Of a stretch of DNA of 10,048 nt, positions 1-7,001 are shown one piece after another. The stretch's first letter is position 1. Each line of letters begins with the position of its first letter. Source of the stretch: Salinisphaera sp. UBA1666 (GTDB taxonomy: Bacteria; Pseudomonadota; Gammaproteobacteria; Nevskiales; Salinisphaeraceae); assembly GCA_002320455.1 (NCBI GenBank), contig DCKU01000046.1:1-10048 (forward strand), read 5' to 3'. Under the pieces are notes generated by a model. The model did no database searches. It was not told the DNA's origin and was given only the letters and a program-made list of their open reading frames with translations. A program made the translations under genes and the position numbers.

Positions 1-99
1 GCGAACGCGACCCGCGAGAGGTTGCGCAGATCTTCCCTATCGAAGCCGCCCGTCGGGCCTGCGCTACCATAGCCACATCACTCGCCAATCCGCTCTGTT

Positions 100-1236
100 A
101 TGGCCCAGATCCGTATCGTTATCGCCCCGGACAGCTTCAAGGGCAGCCTGTCGGCCGATGCGGTCGCCGAAAGTCTGGCCGATGGCCTGGCTGACGGCAT
201 GGCCGGGCCGGACATCGAGCTTGTCACGACCCGCGCGCCGATGGCCGACGGCGGCGAAGGCCTGCTGGCGGCCGTGGCGGCGACCTGCCCCGGCCAGTGG
301 CAAGAAGCCGTACAGACCGGTATTCATGCGCGCTCGCTCACCGCGCGGTGGTATGTCATGGACAGCGGCCCGGCCATCATCGAGTCGGCCGAGGTGCTAG
401 GCCTGCCGCTGATCGAGGTCACACCGGATGCCCCGCCGCTGGCACAGCGCGGAAGTTATGCGCTGGGCACGCTGATCGCCGAGGCCCTCGATCACGGCTC
501 GCGAGATATCGCCGTCGGCCTGGGCGGCAGCGCCTGCAACGATGCCGGCCTGGGGCTGCTGCTGGCGCTGGGCGCCCGAGCCTTTGACGACGAGGGCCGG
601 CCGGTCTCCCCGGACATGAACGGCCTGCTATCACTGGCCCGGCTGGACCTATCGGATCTGGATGCGCGGCTACGGGATACACGCCTGCGGGCCCTATGCG
701 ACGTCGACAATCCGCTGCTCGGCGAGCACGGCGCCAGCCGCGTCTACGGCCCACAGAAAGGCCTCAGCGAAGCCGATATCGACGCCGTCGAGGCAGCCTT
801 CGATATCCTGGCGATCCAGGCCCGGGCCACCGACGCCGCGGAGCGCCCGGGCAGCGGCGCGGCCGGCGGGCTGGGTTTTGCCCTGGCGGTGCTGGGTGCC
901 GCGCTTGAATCCGGGGCCGATAGCGTGATCGCGTTGACCGATCTGGCGCCGACCATGCAAGACGCGGATCTGGTGATTACCGGCGAAGGCCGCTCGGATA
1001 CCCAGACATTGTCCGGCAAGCTGCCCGTGGCGATTGCCCGTGCGGCACGCCCGACCCCGACCTGGCTGGTGGCCGGCGACATCGAGGCCGCGGCCGACGA
1101 CCGGCTGGCCGAGTATTTTCCGCGCCGCTATCGGCTGCTCGATGTAGCCGACAGCAAGGAGGCCGCCCTCGCCGAGCCGGCCCGCTATCTACACGCCGTA
1201 GGCCGAGAGATCGCGACCGAGCTGCGTCGCGGTTAG
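100..1236 (+). CDS. glxK: Glycerate 2-kinase (class I, GlxK/GarK family)
   Basis: Predicted cytosolic enzyme that phosphorylates D-glycerate with ATP to give 2-phosphoglycerate, linking glyoxylate/glycerate breakdown to lower glycolysis. The 378-residue length is normal for the family. Family blocks appear in order: N-terminal VIAPDSFKGSL, MADGGEG near residue 48, the glycine-rich GLGGSACNDAGLG around 140-152, GAAGGLGFAL near 253-262, and the hallmark DLVITGEGRSDTQTLSGKLP around 289-308. The ATG at 100 puts the VIAPDSFKGSL block at the expected distance from the N-terminus. No clear Shine-Dalgarno sequence precedes it. The gene stands alone, with corA starting 65 bases downstream on the same strand and GC-rich hairpins between them. 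Family assignment is secure; the choice between glxK- and garK-type naming is not, because no other glyoxylate-pathway gene is visible here. Confidence 0.93.
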   Translation: MAQIRIVIAPDSFKGSLSADAVAESLADGLADGMAGPDIELVTTRAPMADGGEGLLAAVAATCPGQWQEAVQTGIHARSLTARWYVMDSGPAIIESAEVLGLPLIEVTPDAPPLAQRGSYALGTLIAEALDHGSRDIAVGLGGSACNDAGLGLLLALGARAFDDEGRPVSPDMNGLLSLARLDLSDLDARLRDTRLRALCDVDNPLLGEHGASRVYGPQKGLSEADIDAVEAAFDILAIQARATDAAERPGSGAAGGLGFALAVLGAALESGADSVIALTDLAPTMQDADLVITGEGRSDTQTLSGKLPVAIARAARPTPTWLVAGDIEAAADDRLAEYFPRRYRLLDVADSKEAALAEPARYLHAVGREIATELRRG

Positions 1237-1265
1237 CCGGCGCTTTTGCCGGGCCCCGGCCCGGC
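1236..1265 (+). terminator. GC-rich hairpins after the glycerate kinase gene
   Basis: Two mutually exclusive hairpins lie directly after the stop codon. CCGGC (1237-1241) can pair with GCCGG (1248-1252) around a GCTTTT loop. Alternatively GCCGGGCC (1248-1255) is an exact inverted repeat of GGCCCGGC (1258-1265). Only 'TTATC' follows, so there is no proper U-tract, and read-through into corA is possible. Confidence 0.35.
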
Positions 1266-1301
1266 TTATCATGCGTGTCTCGTCGTTGCCGGTCGGCCCT
1301 C

Positions 1302-2279
1302 ATGCTGCGTTTTTTCGAAATAGATCACGACCGTATCGTTGAACAACACGATACGGCCGGCTGGTCCCGGACCGAGGCCGGCACGGTCCTTCACACGGGC
1401 TTGGCTCGCGCCCACTGGATCGACGCGCTGGACGCCACGGAGGCCGAACGCGCCGAACTCAGTCGTTTTCTCACCGACGAGCTACCCGAAGATGAAGACG
1501 TCGAAGAGATCGAGTCCTCGGCGCGTTATTTCGTCGACGCCGACGGCATCCACGTGCACTCGCTGTTTCTGTCACAGCGCGAAAACCGCCACGACACCGA
1601 AACCGTGGCCTTCATCCTCCAGCCCGAGCGTTTGATCACCCTGCGCGATGAAGAGCTGGCTGATTTCCGCCTGCTGCGCCTGCGCGCCCGCGCCGGCCAG
1701 ATCGAGGCCGACAGCCCACAGACGCTGCTGGTCACATTGTTTGACCAGAAGGTGGAGAACCTGGCCGACACGGTCGAGGATCTGCATCTGGATCTGGAGA
1801 AAGTCAGCCACACCGTGCTGGAAGACGAGGACGCCGACTACGAGCAGGCCATCGACAATCTGGCCAAGCTCGAGGACTCGGCCGGCAAGATCCGGCTGTG
1901 CCTGATGGACACCCAGCGCTCGATCAGCTTCTTGTTACGCCATCTGCCGGCGCGCGCACCAGGGCGGGACACGGCCCGCGAGATCCTGCGCGACGTGGAC
2001 ACGCTGATGAGCCATATCGCGTTTCTGTTCGACAAGATCAACTTTTTGATGGACTCCACGGTGAGCTTCATCAACATCGAACAGAACCAGATCATCAAGA
2101 TCTTTTCGATTGCCGCGGTGGTATTTCTGCCGCCCACGCTGATCGCCAGTATCTACGGTATGAACTTCGAGCATATGCCCGAGCTAGCCTGGCAATACGG
2201 TTATCCGCTGGCCATCGGGCTGATGATCGCCGCCGGCATCGCCCCCTATCTGTTTTTCAAACACAAGGGCTGGCTCTAG
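1302..2279 (+). CDS. corA: Magnesium/cobalt channel CorA
   Basis: Inner-membrane pentameric channel for Mg2+ (also Co2+ and Ni2+). The protein aligns almost end to end with E. coli CorA as I recall it: the cytosolic domain shows SSARYFVDADGIHVHS, TLRDEELADFRLLRLRARA and KIRLCLMDTQR, followed by INIEQNQIIKIFS. The first transmembrane helix (about 264-284) ends in the signature YGMNFEHMPEL with Gly-Met-Asn at 286-288; the second helix is about 301-319, and the basic tail is FFKHKGWL. The ATG at 1302 gives 325 residues starting MLRFFEID, which lines up with the E. coli N-terminus. An in-frame GTG at 1275 would add nine basic residues (SRRCRSA) with no counterpart, so it is not preferred. No Shine-Dalgarno sequence is evident. 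The gene is convergent with mlaA. Confidence 0.96.
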   Translation: MLRFFEIDHDRIVEQHDTAGWSRTEAGTVLHTGLARAHWIDALDATEAERAELSRFLTDELPEDEDVEEIESSARYFVDADGIHVHSLFLSQRENRHDTETVAFILQPERLITLRDEELADFRLLRLRARAGQIEADSPQTLLVTLFDQKVENLADTVEDLHLDLEKVSHTVLEDEDADYEQAIDNLAKLEDSAGKIRLCLMDTQRSISFLLRHLPARAPGRDTAREILRDVDTLMSHIAFLFDKINFLMDSTVSFINIEQNQIIKIFSIAAVVFLPPTLIASIYGMNFEHMPELAWQYGYPLAIGLMIAAGIAPYLFFKHKGWL

Positions 2280-2308
2280 ACGCGACCGGATCGATGCCCG
2301 GCCGCGTC
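2279..2308. terminator. Possible bidirectional hairpin between corA and mlaA
   Basis: GACGCG-A-CCGG (2279-2289) pairs with CCGG-C-CGCGTC (2298-2308), an 11-position stem with one A/C mismatch and an eight-base loop. It begins on the last base of the corA stop codon and ends eight bases before the end of the convergent mlaA gene. There is no T-run on either side, so intrinsic termination would be weak. Confidence 0.4.
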
Positions 2309-2316
2309 GCGCCGGC

Positions 2317-3075
2317 TTACTGCGCGACCTGCAGCGCGCGATAGTTCAGATACACCATCCGCACCAATAGATACTCGAACGGCGAGCCGGTCTGGTAGTA
2401 GCGAAAATTGGTCTGCTCGCGCTTGTTAAGCGCGAAAAAGACGTTATAGGCCGCACTGGCCGGCAGATTGCCGTTGATCTGTAGCGGATCGATCAAATAG
2501 AACAAGCCCTGGTCGGCGGCGATACCGCCGGCGTCTCGCACGTTGGACGGCCCGAAGAACGGCAGCACCAGATACGGTCCGGTACCTGCGCCATAGTGGC
2601 CCAGCGTCTGGCCGAAGTCTTCGTCACGCTGTTGTAGCCCAAAGTGCGTCGCCGGGTCGAAAAAACCGGCTAGGCCCACGGTCGAGTTGATCACGAAACG
2701 CGAGGCGGTCACGCCGGCCGACTTGGCCTTTAGCTGCAACACGCTGTTGGCAAAGGTGTTGATCTCGCCCAGGTTGGAGAAGAAGTTGCCGATACCGTCG
2801 CGCACCGGCCCCGGGGCGACCGTGTCGTAGATATGCACCGCCGGCAGCAGTACGTAACGATCGGTCAAAGCGTTGAAGCGATAGATCCGTCGATTCAGCG
2901 GCGACAGCGGATCATCGATGGCCAGCGGATTGGCCGTCGTCTGTTCCACGGGCACCGAGGCCGGCGTATTCGGGTCAACCGAGGCCGGCGGCGGCGTCGA
3001 AGCACAGCCGCTCAGAAGCAGGGCCAGGCCCAGCAGCCACAATCCGGCGCGGTGGGTCGTCAGCGGCGTCATCAT
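2317..3075 (-). CDS. mlaA: Outer-membrane phospholipid-trafficking lipoprotein MlaA (VacJ)
   Basis: MlaA is the outer-membrane lipoprotein of the Mla pathway, which removes mislocalised phospholipids from the outer leaflet and passes them to periplasmic MlaC and the inner-membrane MlaFEDB complex. Residues 1-24 form a lipoprotein signal ending in lipobox LLSGC (Cys24); Ala at +2 suits outer-membrane sorting. A Pro/Thr-rich linker (about 25-53) precedes the family blocks: DDPLSPLNRRIYRFN (54-68), RFVINSTVGLAGFFDPA (126-142), and the most conserved stretch from DFGQTLGHYGAGTGPY through LPFFGPSNVRDAGG (153-184). The C-terminus stops shortly after YLLVRMVYLNYR, so it lacks most of the tail seen in E. 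coli MlaA. The ATG at 3075 overlaps the upstream hydrolase stop codon; a second ATG follows at once at 3072. AGGAG at 3091-3087 is 11 bases before the first ATG. No mlaFEDCB genes are in the window, as is usual. Confidence 0.95.
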   Translation of the reverse strand: MMTPLTTHRAGLWLLGLALLLSGCASTPPPASVDPNTPASVPVEQTTANPLAIDDPLSPLNRRIYRFNALTDRYVLLPAVHIYDTVAPGPVRDGIGNFFSNLGEINTFANSVLQLKAKSAGVTASRFVINSTVGLAGFFDPATHFGLQQRDEDFGQTLGHYGAGTGPYLVLPFFGPSNVRDAGGIAADQGLFYLIDPLQINGNLPASAAYNVFFALNKREQTNFRYYQTGSPFEYLLVRMVYLNYRALQVAQ

Positions 3076-4451
3076 GGCGAGAAGAACTCCTGCAGGGCCG
3101 CAATGGTCTTTTGATAGCTCAAGTTGCCCATGTGCCCGCCGTGCGGCCGGATACGGGCCCGCTCGCCGAAAGTCTGGGCCAGAAACGCAACCTCTGAATC
3201 ATCCAGGATCGGATCATCAGCGCTGGTAAACACCCGCATGTGGGTGTCAGCGGCCAGAAAATCGGCAATAGAATGCAGATCGGCTTCGCGGATCAGCTCC
3301 GACTTTGGCACCGATCGGCCGTCACGATTCCAGTAAGGCACCAACAGCTGGTCGATGTAATCCGCAAACGACATCGAGAACGAGCGCTGAAAGTACACGC
3401 CCAGGTCGTCATACGGCCCGAGATTGACGTCTTCGGGCACGATAACGTCGGCGTGCGTGAGCACATCGGCCGCATAGGCCATATTGGCCAGCGACAATCG
3501 AAACGCCAACCCGATCAACGCGCCGATATCATCTTGATCGGCGGCCCCGGACTCGTACGCCTTGTAGAGGAAATCCTCGTTGAAGCGCAGCGACTTGTCC
3601 TTGGCATAGACGTTTTTCAGACCGCCCAGGCCCTTGGCCAGGAATTCCGGCACCTGGTTGATGCCGCCCGGCAGCGCCTGGTCCAGAAGCGCGTCCATGC
3701 GCCCGACCGAGTCCCAGACGCTGACCGCCGGATTCAACAACAAGACGCGCGAGAAATTAAACGGCGCCTCGGAGGCCGCTGCCCGGGCATCGTGGCGCGC
3801 CACAAAGGCGGCCTCGGTCGCGCCCAAACTCCACCCGGTGAGCACATAGTCGGTGATGTCCAGGGTATCGGAGACGTCATCGCGCACGGCGTGCATCAGC
3901 CGATACAGATCGGTGACGTCGCTGGGCATGCGGCCCGGCACCGGATGCTCGGCCGCGCCCAGCATAAAGGTCACCGCCGTGGGCGAGGGCAGACAGGCCA
4001 CGCTATAGCCGGCCGCATACAGCGCCCGCGATAACAGCACGCACTTGGCCGAAAGCGCCGAGCTGCCGGTCCCGGCGATCACGAACGCCAGCGGCGCCGG
4101 TCCCTCCTGAGGGGTGAACATATAGTTCAACGGCCGCGCGTAGCGCAGCGTATCCGGCGTATCGCGATCAACCAACGGCGCCAGCTTACGCACCGTGATG
4201 GGTGCATCGTCCGGCAGATCGGCCTGTAGCTCGGCCGGCGTACCCAGCACCGTGGCTGTCAGCGGGTCCTTGATCGGGTACGGCGCCACCGGCGTATTGC
4301 CGGTCGAGGCGGGTTTGTCGGTCGTGGCCGAAGCGCCGGGTGCCATATCGCTGCCGGCCGCAGACTCGGGCCCGGGCCCGGTCGCGCAGGCAGCCAGCAT
4401 CAGCGCCAAGCTCACACACGTAACGAATCGATTGATGATGAAACAGGTCAC
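3072..4451 (-). CDS. Alpha/beta-hydrolase lipoprotein, translationally coupled to mlaA
   Basis: Predicted secreted, lipid-anchored serine hydrolase; its substrate is unknown. From the GTG at 4451 the 459-residue protein starts with a short signal (INRF then a hydrophobic core) ending in lipobox LMLAAC, with Cys22 as the lipidation site. A low-complexity Ala/Thr/Pro/Gly linker spans about 23-60. The hydrolase domain follows: strand and oxyanion region PLAFVIAGTGSS (about 120-132), nucleophile elbow TGWSLGATEA with Ser208, an acid in FTSADDP (Asp412 or Asp413), and His440 in PHGGHMGN. The triad is complete and in the usual order. GTG at 4451 was chosen because it supplies a proper signal peptide and has AGGGAG 11 bases upstream. 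An open frame continues upstream to 4598 but would bury the signal and overlap the divergent gene. The stop overlaps the mlaA start, implying co-translation and perhaps a shared role in envelope lipid handling; lipase, phospholipase or esterase activity is inference. Confidence 0.85.
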   Translation of the reverse strand: MTCFIINRFVTCVSLALMLAACATGPGPESAAGSDMAPGASATTDKPASTGNTPVAPYPIKDPLTATVLGTPAELQADLPDDAPITVRKLAPLVDRDTPDTLRYARPLNYMFTPQEGPAPLAFVIAGTGSSALSAKCVLLSRALYAAGYSVACLPSPTAVTFMLGAAEHPVPGRMPSDVTDLYRLMHAVRDDVSDTLDITDYVLTGWSLGATEAAFVARHDARAAASEAPFNFSRVLLLNPAVSVWDSVGRMDALLDQALPGGINQVPEFLAKGLGGLKNVYAKDKSLRFNEDFLYKAYESGAADQDDIGALIGLAFRLSLANMAYAADVLTHADVIVPEDVNLGPYDDLGVYFQRSFSMSFADYIDQLLVPYWNRDGRSVPKSELIREADLHSIADFLAADTHMRVFTSADDPILDDSEVAFLAQTFGERARIRPHGGHMGNLSYQKTIAALQEFFSP

Positions 4452-4462
4452 GAGACCGGTGT

Positions 4463-4468
4463 CTCCCT
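4463..4468 (-). promoter_or_regulatory. Ribosome binding site of the lipoprotein hydrolase
   Basis: Read on the minus strand this is AGGGAG, 11 bases before the GTG at 4451. It supports that start over the longer open frame, which has no comparable site. Confidence 0.5.
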
Positions 4469-4490
4469 GACCGGGTCGAGTATTTGCTTC

Positions 4491-4496
4491 ATCATA
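4491..4496 (-). promoter_or_regulatory. Candidate -10 box for the hydrolase-mlaA operon
   Basis: TATGAT on the minus strand matches the sigma-70 -10 consensus at five of six positions. A transcript would begin near 4484, giving a leader of roughly 30 bases that contains the AGGGAG site. No convincing -35 box lies 16-18 bases upstream; the best there is TTTTCG. Confidence 0.35.
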
Positions 4497-4500
4497 CCGG

Positions 4501-4506
4501 TTTAAT
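4501..4506 (+). promoter_or_regulatory. Candidate -10 box for the renalase-like gene
   Basis: TTTAAT on the plus strand resembles a -10 element and sits 17 bases before the ATG at 4524. The resulting leader would be only about 10 bases. No good -35 element is visible. It lies in the same 72-base divergent spacer as the minus-strand -10 box. Confidence 0.25.
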
Positions 4507-4523
4507 CTGGCCCGAAAACGCGC

Positions 4524-5540
4524 ATGTCCAACGTACTCGTCATTGGTGCCGGCGTGGCCGGCTTGTCGGCTGCCGAATATCTGACCAACGCCGGCCATGA
4601 AGTCACCGTGGTCGATAAGGCCGCGCGGCCCGGCGGGCGCTGTGCCACACGGCGTACCGACGTAGCCGATGATGCGCCCTGGTTCGATTACGGCGCCCAG
4701 TACTTCACGGCCCGCTCGGATACCTTTCGCCGAAGCGTCGAAGCCGATCTGTCGGCGCAGCGCCTCACGCGCTGGCAGCCGTCGACCAACACCGCCGAAA
4801 AAACCGGCGAGAGCTGGCTTTTCACGCCCTCATCTGATGATCGCGAGCGCCTGATCGGACCCCGCGGCCTGAATCGCTGGGTCCGTTCGCGCTTTGATGC
4901 CGCGGATATCCCGGTCGCCTGCGAGCGACGCGTCAACGCCCTGCGTCGCGGTGCCAACGGCTGGACGGCGCGCTTCGACCAGGGCGGGCCGATCCAGGCG
5001 GACCACGTGCTGCTGACCGTGCCGGCGGTTCAGGCCAAGACGCTGCTGGGCGCCGAGGCGCGAAACGTGCCGGTGCTCGCGGCCGCACCGCAGATCATGT
5101 CGGCTTGCCACACATTGGTGGTCGAAGCACCCGCCATCGACGGCGTAGACGCCATCTTTTTCAAGGACGGAGCGCTATCCTGGGCCGCCGACAATACGAC
5201 CAAGGCCGGCGATACCGCTCCGGCCCATCTCTGGACGCTGAACGCAGACGCGACGTTCTCGGACGCCAACGTCGAGCAGAGCGCCGATGAGCTGGCGGAC
5301 ACGCTGATCGATGATTTTGTGCGGGCCACGGCTACGCCGCGCGATCAGATCCGTCTGATACGCGGGCATCGCTGGCGTTATTCCCGGCCCGGTCCGGCCG
5401 CGCCAGAAGCCGACGACCGTTTCTGGGTCGATACAGGCGCCGGGCTGGCACTGGCCGGCGACTGGCTAGCCGGCGGCCGGGTCGAGGGCGCGTGGCTATC
5501 CGGCCGCGGCGCAGCGGCGCGGCTGATCGGCGACGTCTGA
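4524..5540 (+). CDS. Renalase-like FAD-dependent NAD(P)-binding oxidoreductase
   Basis: Flavoprotein of the amine-oxidase/renalase fold, 338 residues and cytosolic (no signal or membrane segment). The N-terminal dinucleotide fold is clear: VLVIGAGVAGLSAAEYL with GxGxxG at 8-13, the ribose-binding acid in VTVVDK (Asp31), then the RPGGRCATRR block at about 35-44. DYGAQYFTAR (about 55-64) and GHRWRYSRP (about 282-290) are typical of bacterial renalase-type proteins. The C-terminal FAD motif is LALAGDWLAGGRVEGAWLSG (about 310-329). Characterised bacterial renalases oxidise mis-reduced 2- and 6-dihydro-NAD(P) back to NAD(P)+; applying that to this protein is inference, since many members of the broad family are untested. 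The ATG at 4524 starts three residues before the first beta strand. It diverges from the hydrolase-mlaA operon and converges on ndh. Confidence 0.85.
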   Translation: MSNVLVIGAGVAGLSAAEYLTNAGHEVTVVDKAARPGGRCATRRTDVADDAPWFDYGAQYFTARSDTFRRSVEADLSAQRLTRWQPSTNTAEKTGESWLFTPSSDDRERLIGPRGLNRWVRSRFDAADIPVACERRVNALRRGANGWTARFDQGGPIQADHVLLTVPAVQAKTLLGAEARNVPVLAAAPQIMSACHTLVVEAPAIDGVDAIFFKDGALSWAADNTTKAGDTAPAHLWTLNADATFSDANVEQSADELADTLIDDFVRATATPRDQIRLIRGHRWRYSRPGPAAPEADDRFWVDTGAGLALAGDWLAGGRVEGAWLSGRGAAARLIGDV

Positions 5541-5541
5541 C

Positions 5542-5584
5542 ACGGCCGGCTCGGCGCTGGCTGGCACCCGCACCGCCCGGCCGT
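5542..5584. terminator. Weak long-loop inverted repeat between convergent genes
   Basis: ACGGCCGG (5542-5549) is an exact inverted repeat of CCGGCCGT (5577-5584), separated by 27 bases, in the 47-base gap between the renalase-like gene and ndh. There is no T-tract. It may help terminate both genes or be a by-product of high GC. Confidence 0.25.
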
Positions 5585-5587
5585 CGA

Positions 5588-6889
5588 TCAATGCAGCTTC
5601 AGGCGCGGGCGCAGCACGCTGTTGATGCCGTCGACCACGGCCTTGAGCGTGGTCTTGACCAAGCCGTGGATCGCGCGTTGGTGCATCCGGTAGAGCGAGA
5701 CATAGAACAGCTTGGCCAGCCGGCCCTCGACCAGCAGGCCGCGCCCGGCGCCGCCGCCCATCAAATTGCCCACGGCGTCGAAATGGGCTAGAGAGATGAG
5801 CGAGCCGAAATCGCGATACTTGAACGATTTCAGCGGCTTGTCGTCCATGGCCGCGCGCAGGTTTTTGTAGACCGTCGATGCCATCTGATGCGCCGACTGT
5901 GCCCGGGGCGGTACCCACTTGTTCTCGCCCATGGGGCAAGCCGCACAATCGCCGATGGCAAAGATCCGCGCGTCGTCGACGCTGGCCAGCGTCTCGTGGA
6001 CCACGATCTGGTGGTTCGGACGTGTGGTCAGGCCCAGCTGTGACAGCGTATCCGCGCCGCGCACCCCGGCCGCCCAGACGGTCAGATCGGCGTCGATACG
6101 TGAGCCATCGTTCGTGGTGAACCCGGCCGCATCGGCCTCAGTGATCTTGGTATCCACGTGAATCGCAACGCCCAAGCGGTCCAGCTCGGCGGCCACGGAG
6201 GCCCCGATACGTTCGGGCAGCGCCGGCAGCACCCGCGGCGCGGCTTCGATCAAGTGGATATCCAGCTGGCTGCGATCGATCTTGGAGTAGCCGTAGTTGG
6301 CAAACATATCGGTGGCCGACAGCAATTCGGCAGACAGCTCCACGCCGGTCGCCCCGCCGCCCACGATCGCGATCGAGAGCTTGGCCGCGTCTTCGGGCCC
6401 GCCCTCGGAGTGTCGCAAAAACGTGTTCAGAAGCGCCCGGCGGAAGCTTTCGGCCTGGCGCGTGCTGTCCAGAAAATAGCAGTGCTCGGCCACGCCGGGC
6501 GTACCGAAATCGTTGGACACGCTGCCCATGGCCAGCACGAGATAGTCATAGCCCAGCTCGCGCTCACCCAGCACCTGGGCACCATCGTCGTCGTGAATCG
6601 GTGCCAAGCGAATCGTGCGTGCGTCACGATCCAGCCCGGTCATGGCCCCCAGCTGGTAGCGATAGCCGTGGGTGCGCGCATGGGCCGGGTATGAGACCTC
6701 GTCCAGGCTCTGATCCAGCGCGCCCGTGGCCACCTCGTGCAGCAACGGCTTCCAGATATGCGTGGGCTTGGCATCCACCAGAACCACGTCTGCGGCACCG
6801 GTCTTGCCCATTTTGCGGCCGAGCTTGGTGACCAGCTCCAGGCCACCGGCGCCGCCGCCGACGACCACGATTCGGGGTTGTTCTGCCAT
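5588..6889 (-). CDS. ndh: Type II NADH:quinone oxidoreductase (NDH-2)
   Basis: Single-subunit, non-proton-pumping NADH dehydrogenase that passes electrons from NADH through FAD to the quinone pool at the cytoplasmic face of the inner membrane. From the ATG at 6889 it is 433 residues. The FAD-binding fold is RIVVVGGGAGGLE (glycines 11-16), followed by WKPLLHEVATGALD, and the NADH-binding fold is IAIVGGGATGVELSAELL (177-182). Then come FAIGDCAACP (about 310-319) and VPPRAQSAHQMA (about 326-337), the quinone-site region. The C-terminus (about 391-433), LYRMHQRAIHG through INSVLRPRLKLH, matches the membrane-anchoring helices of E. coli Ndh closely. ATG 6889 is preferred over a start 18 bases upstream because AAAGGA lies six bases before it and the protein then begins near the first beta strand. 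It probably has its own promoter, with a palindrome over the -10 region. Confidence 0.96.
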   Translation of the reverse strand: MAEQPRIVVVGGGAGGLELVTKLGRKMGKTGAADVVLVDAKPTHIWKPLLHEVATGALDQSLDEVSYPAHARTHGYRYQLGAMTGLDRDARTIRLAPIHDDDGAQVLGERELGYDYLVLAMGSVSNDFGTPGVAEHCYFLDSTRQAESFRRALLNTFLRHSEGGPEDAAKLSIAIVGGGATGVELSAELLSATDMFANYGYSKIDRSQLDIHLIEAAPRVLPALPERIGASVAAELDRLGVAIHVDTKITEADAAGFTTNDGSRIDADLTVWAAGVRGADTLSQLGLTTRPNHQIVVHETLASVDDARIFAIGDCAACPMGENKWVPPRAQSAHQMASTVYKNLRAAMDDKPLKSFKYRDFGSLISLAHFDAVGNLMGGGAGRGLLVEGRLAKLFYVSLYRMHQRAIHGLVKTTLKAVVDGINSVLRPRLKLH

Positions 6890-6895
6890 AGCGAG

Positions 6896-6901
6896 TCCTT
6901 T
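6896..6901 (-). promoter_or_regulatory. Ribosome binding site of ndh
   Basis: AAAGGA on the minus strand, six bases before the ATG at 6889. It is the best-spaced Shine-Dalgarno sequence in the window and decides between the two possible ndh starts. Confidence 0.65.
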
Positions 6902-6928
6902 GAGCACGCCGCATGTTCGGTTAACGCA

Positions 6929-6944
6929 TCATACTTTAGTATGA
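6929..6944. promoter_or_regulatory. Perfect 16-bp palindrome over the ndh -10 region (candidate operator)
   Basis: TCATACT-TT-AGTATGA has seven-base arms and a two-base centre, AT-rich in a GC-rich setting. On the minus strand a -10-like TATGAT occupies 6933-6928 and overlaps one arm. It would start a transcript near 6921, leaving about 31 bases of leader with a good ribosome site. No -35 box is recognisable, so an activator or repressor bound to the palindrome is plausible. The site does not match the FNR (TTGAT-N4-ATCAA) or PdhR consensus known from E. coli ndh. The regulator is unknown. Confidence 0.5.
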
Positions 6945-7001
6945 CACCCGCGGCGGACTGGATTCACGGGCTAACCGCCGCCGCGACCCGGCCAGACTAA
7001 C

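Noticed and set aside
1..99. Possible end or start of a further gene at the left edge, including a minus-strand ATG at 70-68 open to the edge (about 23 codons) and plus-strand open frames.
   Set aside because: All the frames are too short to recognise, open frames are common at this GC content, and more than one frame looks equally protein-like. Nothing supports one of them.
1275..1301. GTG start for corA nine codons upstream.
   Set aside because: It would add a basic stretch without a counterpart in CorA; the ATG at 1302 aligns directly with the E. coli N-terminus.
3240..4034. Plus-strand open frame of 264 codons inside the hydrolase gene.
   Set aside because: It is antisense to a gene with an intact catalytic triad and has the Arg/Gln/His-rich composition typical of GC-rich antisense frames.
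4452..4598. Longer N-terminus of the lipoprotein hydrolase reaching back to 4598.
   Set aside because: It would place 49 polar residues before the signal peptide, destroy the lipoprotein signal, and overlap the start of the divergent renalase-like gene.
6158..6694. Plus-strand open frame of 178 codons inside ndh.
   Set aside because: It is antisense to conserved NDH-2 motifs and shows no recognisable domain.
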